DNA from: Schizophyllum amplum
Taxonomy: Eukaryota > Basidiomycota > Agaricomycetes > Agaricales > Schizophyllaceae
Length of the DNA: 36,472 nt
Reading direction: 5' to 3'
Assembly (NCBI GenBank): GCA_007026445.1
Contig: VDMD01000196.1
Location: 1 to 36,472 of the forward strand
Shown: piece by piece, positions 29,879 through 36,472 of the stretch
Layout of the letters: every line of letters starts with the position of its first letter
Position numbering within the stretch: position 1 is the first letter of the stretch
The notes under the pieces: generated by a model
Databases searched by the model: none
What the model was told of the DNA's origin: nothing
The model's input: the letters and a program-made list of their open reading frames with translations, nothing else
Translations under genes and position numbers: made by a program

Positions 29879-32421
29879 ATGGGCCGCGGACTGTTGCTGA
29901 CGGCGAACCTGCCGCAGCTGCAGAATCTCATCAAGCGCGACCCGGCCGCGTACAAGGAAGAGTTTTTGCAGCAGTGGAACCACTACAACGCCGTCCGCCA
30001 GATCTTCGACATCAACCCCGACGAGCACGCACAGCACCTCCGCGAGCTCGTCGGCTTCATCGCCCAGGTCGCCACCTGCTACCCGAAGGAGACCGCAGAG
30101 TTCCCCCAGCAGATCGCCAGTCTTCTGCTCGAGAGCTATGGCGCGCTCTCGCCCGACATCCGCAAGACGCTCGTTCAGAACCTCGTCATGCTCAGGAATA
30201 AGGGTGTCATCACGTCCATCGAGTGCGTAACATGCCCCCCTTCATCTGCAGCTGCTGACTTTTATGATAGACTGCTGAAAACGCTGTTCCCCCTGCTCCC
30301 CCGCACGACCTCGTCCACGCTGCGCGCGTTCATCCGCAAGACGATCCTCTCGGACATCCGATCGGCGAATTTGCGCTCCAAGAACCACAAGCTGAACCGC
30401 GCGGTGCAGGCCATGCTCTTTGGCATGGTCGAGCGCGGCATGGACGGCGAGGTCCTGGGCGATCGCGGCAAGCTGCGCGCCGCCGCGGGGCCCACGGCCG
30501 ATCGCTCTGCGCACAACGGCGACGAGGCGATGTGGGCGGTCGTTCTCACCAAGGAGCTTTGGAAGAAGGGGATCTGGTGCGTGTGGGCGTGATGTTATCT
30601 GCGGCTCATCTTATGTGCTACAGGAACGACACCAAGACGGTGTCCATCGTCGCGCTGGGGTGCTTCCACCCCGTGATGAAGGTGCAGAGCGCGTCTATAC
30701 ACTTCTTCCTCGGCAGCGACGACGAGAACGACGATAGCGATGATGAGGACTATGGCCCGGACATCAGGTCGCTCCAGCACCAGCGCGAGGTCAAGAAGAA
30801 GACCCGCGCCGGCGAAAAGAAGCTCGACAAGCAGCGCAAAACTGCCAAGAAAGTATGCTTACTCATTTCTTATCGCTTCTCCCGCTCACCCCACTCCCAG
30901 AAACGCAAGGCCCGGGCGTCCGCCACCACGACCAACTTCCCCGCGCTGCAGCTGCTCAACGACCCCCAGTCCTTCGCCGAAAAACTGTACGACAACCTCA
31001 ACCGCTACGACAAGCGCTTCTCCCTCGACCACAAGCTTCTCCTCATGCAGCTGCTCTCCCGCGTCGCCGGCTACCACAAGCTCTGCGTCCTCGGCTTCTA
31101 CACCTACATCGTCAAGTACCTCGCCCACCGCCAGCTCCGCGTGCCCGCCATCCTCGTCACGCTCGCACAGAGCGTGCACAGCCTCACGCCGCCCGACGCG
31201 CTGCTGCCGGTCATTCGCAAAATTGCGGACGAGTTCGTGCATCCGGGCGTGGCGAGCGAGGTCATCGCCGCGGGGCTGAACTCCATACGCGAAGTGTGCC
31301 GGAGACAGCCGTGGGCGATGGAGGAGGATCTGCTGGGTGACCTGGTGGACTACAGGAAAAGTAGGGATAAGGCGGTGACTTCGGCAGCGCGCGGGGTGCT
31401 TCAGCTGTACCGCGAGGTGAATCCTGGGATGCTGCAGAGGCGTGAACGGGTGAGTCGATCGGTCTTTTCGATCATTGGTGTGTTTTTCTGACGACGACGC
31501 AGGGTAAAACCGCTGCTATGGGTCTTGCGGAAGGCTCACAACCGCTGCCTTTCGGCCACACTGCTGATGCTGCTGTCGACATCGAGGGCTTATCTGTGCG
31601 TATCAATTTCCCGCGTTCAAGCACATTCTGTCTCATTTACGACAACAGCTCCTCGAAGACCACTTAGAAAAACTTCGGGAAGAAGAGGGCGGGGATGAGG
31701 ACATGGAGGCTGCGGATGCCAAGGCATGGGAGAACTGGGAGGCGGACTCGGACACGTCAGATTCAGATTCAGACTCCTCTGATTGGATCAAGGTCGACAG
31801 CGACGACGACAACGACATCGTCGTCTCCGACAGCGAGGACGAGGAGGCGGATGGCAAGAGCGTCACGGTGTCAGAGTCGGTCGAAACCCGCATGTCCACC
31901 TTGGCCACCACAAAAGTACGCACCCATTCCCTTCGCGTGCGCGACGTGCTAATCGCCGCCCTCCGCAGATCCTCACCCCTGCCGACTTCGCCATGCTGGC
32001 GGACCTGCGCGTGCAAGCGGCCACAAAAGCCGTCGAGGCCGGCGGTGGCACGCAGGCCAAGCGCAAGCTCGCCGCCCTCGAGGCCGCGAAGAAGACGGCG
32101 CACGAGACAGAGACCGCCGAGGACACGTTCGTCTCGGAGAACGACATCCTCGGCCCGCGCAAGAAGGCCAAGGCGGACTACGCGGAACGGATGGAGTCGA
32201 TCCAGCGCGGGCGCGAGGGCCGCGAGAAGTACGGGTCGCTGAAGGGGAAGAAGAACAAGGAGGCGCCGAGCAGCTCGACGAACAGGGAGAAGGCGCGCAA
32301 TAAGCCGATCATGATGATTATGAGCAGTGGCGCGGTAAGAGGGAAGAAGAAGGCGAGCTTGCGGCAGAAGCAGCAGAAGCTGAGGGCGCATATCGAGCGG
32401 GGGAAGAAGGCGTATCACTGA
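29879..32421 (+). CDS. SDA1: SDA1 ribosome-biogenesis protein (60S maturation and export)
   Basis: Seven exons: 29879-30222, 30271-30576, 30624-30852, 30901-31449, 31503-31595, 31649-31915, 31969-32421. All phases agree and give 746 aa, near the yeast length. The conserved N-terminus reads LPQLQNLIKRDPAAYKEEFL, QQWNHYNAVRQIF, then LRELVGFIAQVATCYPKE. The middle has ALGCFHPVMKVQSASIHFFL, an acidic block, and LYDNLNRYDKRFSLDHKLLL with HKLCVLGFYTYIVKYLAHRQ. After a long Asp/Ser-rich segment comes TPADFAMLADLR. The end is strongly basic (RGKKKASLRQKQQKLRAHIE), as in nucleolar proteins. Known: Sda1 acts in the nucleus on pre-60S particles and is needed for their export and for actin and cell-cycle progression. 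It converges with the PITH gene, with stops 68 bp apart. Confidence 0.95.
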
Positions 32422-32489
32422 GGGTCTGTGTCTTGGATGTATGTAGGTAGGTGTATGCGTGTTGTACATGGTTGGACGCTCGACGCGGT

Positions 32490-33278
32490 CTACTCTTCCT
32501 GCTTCTTCAGCCCGGAGAGGTCCTTTGTTGCTCTGTATGCATGGTCAGCCACAGACATCGTTCCTCAAATGACCACTCACTCCACGGGTATGCCAAAGAC
32601 ATCCACCGCGTCGATCCTCGTCTCGTCCGCCCCGCTCTGGTTTGACGCCACGAATATCTGCGTGATTGTGAACAAACGCGCGCGATCGCGACGCGCACCG
32701 AACTCACATGCAAGCTGTTGACGGCCTGGAATCGCACGAAGCGGAGGGGGATCGGCTTCCCCTCGCGCACGTCCGCTTCCGAGAGTTCCAGCGTCTGCGC
32801 GACTTCCCCTTCAGACGCGTCCTCGACGTCTTCGAACCCAATGTTAGGCCGGTTGACGAGCAGCTTGATGGCCTTGGGCCCCTCCTCCGCATTTGCTGTA
32901 TGGATGACAACCGACCGAATGCGCACGGCTTGGTTGAACTGGGGGGATCGTGAGCGGCTGGCAGGGCGCGATTCGCACGCGACGCGACTGGCTTACGGTG
33001 ATATTGAGCACCAGCTGCTCGTCGGCGTCGCTCAGCAGGTACTGCGAGCTGTCCGTCGAGCGCGTCTTGCCGCCGAGAATGGACTTGAGCGTATGCTCTT
33101 CAGCATTGTGAGCACTTTGTAGCTTGCCGCCGTCTTCGCGCGCGTCACGCACCGTCGCTCTCGTTCAGACAGTTGAGCTGAGAGAGATCCAGCAGATCCA
33201 ATAATGAGGTCTGGGACTGGGTCAGCCTTGGTCGCTGCGGGCAACGGGTGCGCTGACATCGGCCGAGTCCTTGGACAT
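32490..33278 (-). CDS. PITH-domain protein (PITHD1/TXNL1-type)
   Basis: Six exons: 33278-33258, 33210-33153, 33097-32997, 32938-32708, 32657-32581, 32532-32490; 176 aa, in phase throughout. The conserved PITH start reads LLDLLDLSQLNCLNESD joined to EHTLKSILGG, followed by LSDADEQLVLNIT, FNQAVRIRSVVIHT, KAIKLLVNRPNIGFEDVE, VRFQAVNSLHIFVASNQSGA, then DETRIDAVDVFGIPVEATKD. No thioredoxin domain precedes it, so it is a stand-alone PITH protein like PITHD1. Known: the PITH domain of TXNL1 binds the 26S proteasome base. The first exon has only seven codons. Intron 1 has a GCTGAC branch site just before a TCCCAG acceptor, which supports the model. Confidence 0.92.
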
Positions 33279-33409
33279 GGTGGCAACGAAGGTCGAGTAA
33301 GTAAAGAAGTGTTATAGTAATTCTGTACAATGACGACAAGCCTAAAGTAGATCGATTTCGATAACCACGTGCGTCAACACGGCAGTCGAAAGCGGACAAA
33401 CAAAAAGCG

Positions 33410-35492
33410 CTAGCAAATAACACACTCGTCCTTGGCCTGCTGCCGTGTCGGGCGTGCCATCTGTGACCGCTTGTTCCCCATCCGCTTCATCTCTGTCAGC
33501 CGGGCCATCGCGCGCTTGTTGCCTTGTGCTAGAGGGACAAGTCAGCTTCATGGACACTCGACCGAGCGGTATCACCTACCAGCTGCGCGCATGTACCACC
33601 GTTTCGCATGTTCCACGTCCTGCTTCACGCCGATACCGACCTACGAAATCCATTAACAGCCGTGTCATGAGCTCAAACAGGGAAACGCACCTCTGTGTAA
33701 TATCCGACCGCGTACTCAGCCTTGCTCAGACCCTTGTTCGCTGCTCTCCTCGCCCACAAGTAGGCCTCCGAGTCGCTCTGCTTGAGCACACCCTCGCTTC
33801 CGGTCAGATACCACCCGCTCAACGCAAGCTCCGCCTCCGAATCGCCCTTCTCTGCTGCCTTCGTGTACCACGCGATCGAGCGCTTAGGGTCGACCGGACA
33901 TGTTATATGCCCATACTCGTAGCACTGACCGAGCTTGTACTGCGACTGCGTGTAGCCAAGGTGTGCCGCCTGCGTGAACAATGCCTTGGCATATCCGGGG
34001 TCGAACGGCACCAATTGCGAATTTGGCTGTTCGTACAGCAGACCGAGCTCGTGCAGTGCATGCGGGTTCTCCTCGTCTGCCTGCTCTGCAGCGCGCTTGA
34101 GCCACGCGATTGCCTCGCGGGGATTTCGCTGCTCGCCGAGCATGCCGTGCAACAAAATCATCCCCAGCTTGTACATCGCCGCGGTGTCACCAAGCGAGGC
34201 TGCCTTCCTGTAGAAAGCAGATGCACGGGGTGGTTCCCGGCGCGTACCAGCGCCGATCTCGTTGCAAACAGCTACGCGGTAGCAGGCAGCAGGGTGATTC
34301 TGCTTCGCCGCCTGTAGGTAGAGGTGGTATGCGCGTTCGTGATCCACCTGCAAGCCAAGGGCACCAGTTCCGTGGCAGTTGGCCATGAAAAACTGTGCCT
34401 CGGCGTATGCATCGCCCTGCGTCGCGAGCCGGCGGATGACCTTGAGCGCTTCCGTGATCAGCACCTCGGAATACTTTTTCGCAGAGCGCTGGTCTTTCGC
34501 CGACTGGCGTATTTTGCGAGCGGCGTCGATCAGGTACTTGGCGTACGCAAAATGGGCTTCGGGGTCGGGGTCCGCTTTTATGCGCTGGCGGTACTGGTCG
34601 ATGTACTCCTTCGTGTAGGGTGGGGCAGTCAGGTCCACGGCTTTGGTCATGCGCGATGCTGGCATTACGGATTCGCCGCGATTGAGCGGAGGGCGGCCCT
34701 CGAATTCCTGGGTATCCTGGGGGTATATGATGGATTGGTTGGAGGAACCAGCGTAGGAAGAGTTCGGGTCGGGAGACTGTTGTGACCCCGGCGAGCCAAC
34801 ATTATATGAGGAATGGCTGGAGGCGACGGAGGGCGCGTAACCACTGGGAGGGAAGTTTGATGGGGGATAGTTGGCACCGTTAGGCGGGGGCGCAGCGTAC
34901 ATCTGCGCTGGCGGAGGCGGCGGTCCACCACCTGGGGGACCCATGCCGAGCACAGAGGCTGCTGCGTAGTACGGATCGTACCCGCCCTGCGGCGGCGGCG
35001 GGCCCCACGCCTGCTGCGGCGCATACCCGCGCCCAGGGCCCTGTTGCGGGTACGCCCGGTCGGAAGAGTGTACGCTCTGCCCGTCGTCGGTGTAGGCGCT
35101 CATAATATCGTCGTAGCCCTCATATGCGCCACCGCCGACGGGGTCGCCGCGACTGTCGCGCGAGTGGACGGACGCACCGTCGCTCGCGCCCGGCATCGGC
35201 GGGGCCTGCCCCCAGGATGGCGGCGGTGGTTGGTGCGGCGCGCCAGGCGGGAGGGTATGCGATCGCGGGGACGGATACATGCGGGGGCGGGCGGCGGCTG
35301 GTGGAAGGTGTTGGAGCGCATGGACATGGCGGACGTCGCTCGGGGACGGGATCGTTGGGCGCGAGACCGCGGGGGGCCGGATCGCTGATGCGCATGGCGG
35401 CGAATCCGTTGAGGGCGTGGTCAATGGAGGGCGCCTGGCCCGTTGTGCGGGGTCGTCGTACGAGGGGGGCCGTCGGGGTAGGGCGCCTGCAT
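33410..35492 (-). CDS. Skt5/Chs4-like Sel1-repeat protein (chitin synthase activator) with CaaX end
   Basis: The main exon ends at 33691, followed by 33640-33580 and 33522-33410. The Pro/Gly/Tyr-rich N-terminal region is disordered. From about 34640 come the Skt5-type helices (YTKEYIDQYRQRIKADPDPE, AHFAYAKYLIDAARKIR) and at least six Sel1 repeats (AQFFMANCHGTGALG, ACYRVAVCNEIGAG, AMYKLGMILLHGMLG, ALHELGLLYEQ, SQYKLGQCYEYGH, AELALSGWYLTGSEG). The last residues are CVIC, a CaaX prenylation box. Known: Skt5/Chs4 brings and activates chitin synthase III at the bud neck or tip and is farnesylated. The start is uncertain. MQAPYPDGPPRTTTPHNGPG (from 35492) is in one frame, ALNGFAAMRISDPAP in a second and MYPSPRSHTLPPG onward in a third, with no introns between. 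Confidence 0.8.
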
Positions 35493-35902
35493 CTGCGGGA
35501 CTGCGACTGCTGGCGATTTCGGACGAATATCAGTCCCGCTGGGATTCAAGCCCGACATTTCCTTCTGACAAAACATATTCGTTCTTAAGCGGCACCCCAG
35601 CGAGCAGCGCACTCACCAGCAATTACTGGCGACGTCGCGCTGCCTGGAGTCGATTCAAAAGAAAAAGGTCAAGGTAGAGATGAAGACGCGGTTGATGCGC
35701 TTTACTGACTGGTCACTGTTCTGGATTGTGTTTCCCAGAACCCCTGAATTGATGCCGCACGCGTCGCGCGGGACGCGCCTACATGTGAAATACACATACA
35801 CACTGCCAAAAAAAAAAATCTACGTGCGTGGCCATGTCCATGCTTCGTATATTCGCTCAATCCGCTGCCGCTCCAGCCCGCTCGCCGTTCTGCGCACCCT
35901 GC
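35493..35902. other. Intergenic region
   Basis: About 410 bp upstream of the Skt5-like gene and downstream of the next leftward gene. It contains an A-run at about 35809-35818 and an acceptor-like site just before 35492, which could end a 5'-leader intron. No gene was seen. Confidence 0.4.
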
Positions 35903-36472
35903 TCACCACGTCCGCTTACTCTGCACCTGCGCCTCCTCCGCCCCGTCTTCCTCCATCGGGTCCGCCCAAGTAACCCACCGCTCCATCCAAGCCCCGTCGT
36001 CATCTGGTCGTGCTACCTTGACTTGCTTGGTCTCCACCAAATTCTGCTCCTCTGTGGTCTTGCCCCACGCCTTGGGTTTGAAATTTTTGAACAGAGGGCG
36101 CTCATCGGGTGTTTCTGACTTGATACGCTTGCGCTTGAGGTGTGAGTGTCCGTTGAGATGTGGCGTCGACGACCGCTCGTCGTCGCTCTCTTCACCGGCC
36201 GCCAATCGCAACCGCCAGCGCAATTCGCGCGCAAGTGCAGGAGCGTCCTTCACTCGGTCGCTGGGGATGTCCTCCTTGCCTCCTTCCTAGCGGACTCCGT
36301 CCCTCGTTCCAATATCCTCGCTTGAGATACGAGAAAGTGGGCAAGATGAAGGATGGATGTTACTGCGCGTGCCGAGGGCTGCGGCGCAGACGGCGTCTTC
36401 AGGTCCCGGAGGTACTTTTCCGCAACATACCAGCAAACCTTAGAAGCAGTTCAAGCAGTGAATTCATCACGT
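35903..36472 (-). CDS. C-terminal part of a putative JmjC (KDM2/Jhd1-like) protein, cut by the window edge
   Basis: Two exons are visible: 36438-36364 (VCWYVAEKYLRDLKTPSAPQ and on) and 36286-35903. The 75-nt intron has a GTAACA donor and a CTAG acceptor, phase 0. A further acceptor (CTAAG) at 36440 shows that more exons lie to the right. The CWYV-x-E-x-Y block resembles the segment just after the JmjC domain of KDM2/Jhd1 H3K36 demethylases (CWYVLERY in animals). The rest, ARELRWRLRLAAGEESDD, a basic KRKRIKSE patch and FKNFKPKAWGK, is not a known domain. The catalytic part lies outside the window, so the family call is tentative. Confidence 0.45.

Noticed and set aside
31633..32469. 278-codon minus-strand frame opposite SDA1
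   Set aside because: Low-complexity antisense of Asp/Ser- and Lys-rich SDA1 exons.
35809..35818. A-run as a retroposon poly(A) tail
   Set aside because: Only about ten A residues, with no target duplication or coding remnant beside it.

Overview
The window reads as nuclear DNA of a filamentous basidiomycete, most likely an Agaricomycete. Nearly every gene is cut by short introns (about 44-60 nt, GTRNGY donors, CTNAC-like branch sites, YAG acceptors). Genes are tightly packed on both strands and coding DNA is GC-rich. The gene set is fungal: Rpd3S-type Rco1, an Skt5-like chitin synthase activator with a CaaX end, a PHO85-type cyclin, and an MLKL-NTD-like/kinase fusion. No tRNA, rRNA, CRISPR or viral gene was seen. 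All exon boundaries were derived by hand from splice signals and reading-frame continuity.

Layout. 1-1459 (+): 3' part of a fasciclin-like His/Pro-rich protein with several frame breaks. 1864-2846 (-): zinc-finger-like protein of unknown role. 3824-4902 (-): MYND finger joined to a pRiA4b ORF3-like domain. 5012-5551: a 540-bp foldback/MITE element. 5644-6550 (+): unrecognised gene, provisional model. 6780-10192 (+): RCO1-like double-PHD protein. 10850-12366 (-): F-box protein. 12682-13271 (-): SmD1. 13479-15297 (+): tRNA isopentenyltransferase MOD5 with a one-base frame break. 15927-18470 (-): kinase with an MLKL-NTD-like front end. 18585-20180 (+): ING-family PHD protein. 20261-21658 (-): dihydrofolate synthase FOL3. 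23547-25939 (+): PCL/PHO80-type cyclin with a possible uORF. 27243-28647 (-): phosphoglycerate kinase PGK1. 28812-29687 (+): coiled-coil/RGG protein. 29879-32421 (+): SDA1. 32490-33278 (-): PITH-domain protein. 33410-35492 (-): Skt5-like Sel1-repeat protein. 35903-36472 (-): C-terminal part of a possible KDM2/Jhd1-type JmjC protein running off the right edge.

The genes form no single pathway. Three are chromatin factors (RCO1-like, ING, putative JmjC). Several are housekeeping RNA or translation factors (SmD1, MOD5, SDA1), and two are metabolic (FOL3, PGK1). The most unusual features are the near-perfect foldback element in a divergent promoter and a dispersed inverted repeat at 15.6 and 21.9 kb. 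Unrelated tandem repeats with the same 18-bp period recur at seven arrays in six loci, in coding, intronic and intergenic DNA; one of them repeats the stop codon of the kinase. Frame breaks concentrate in the fasciclin, MOD5 and Skt5-like genes and may be real or assembly indels.
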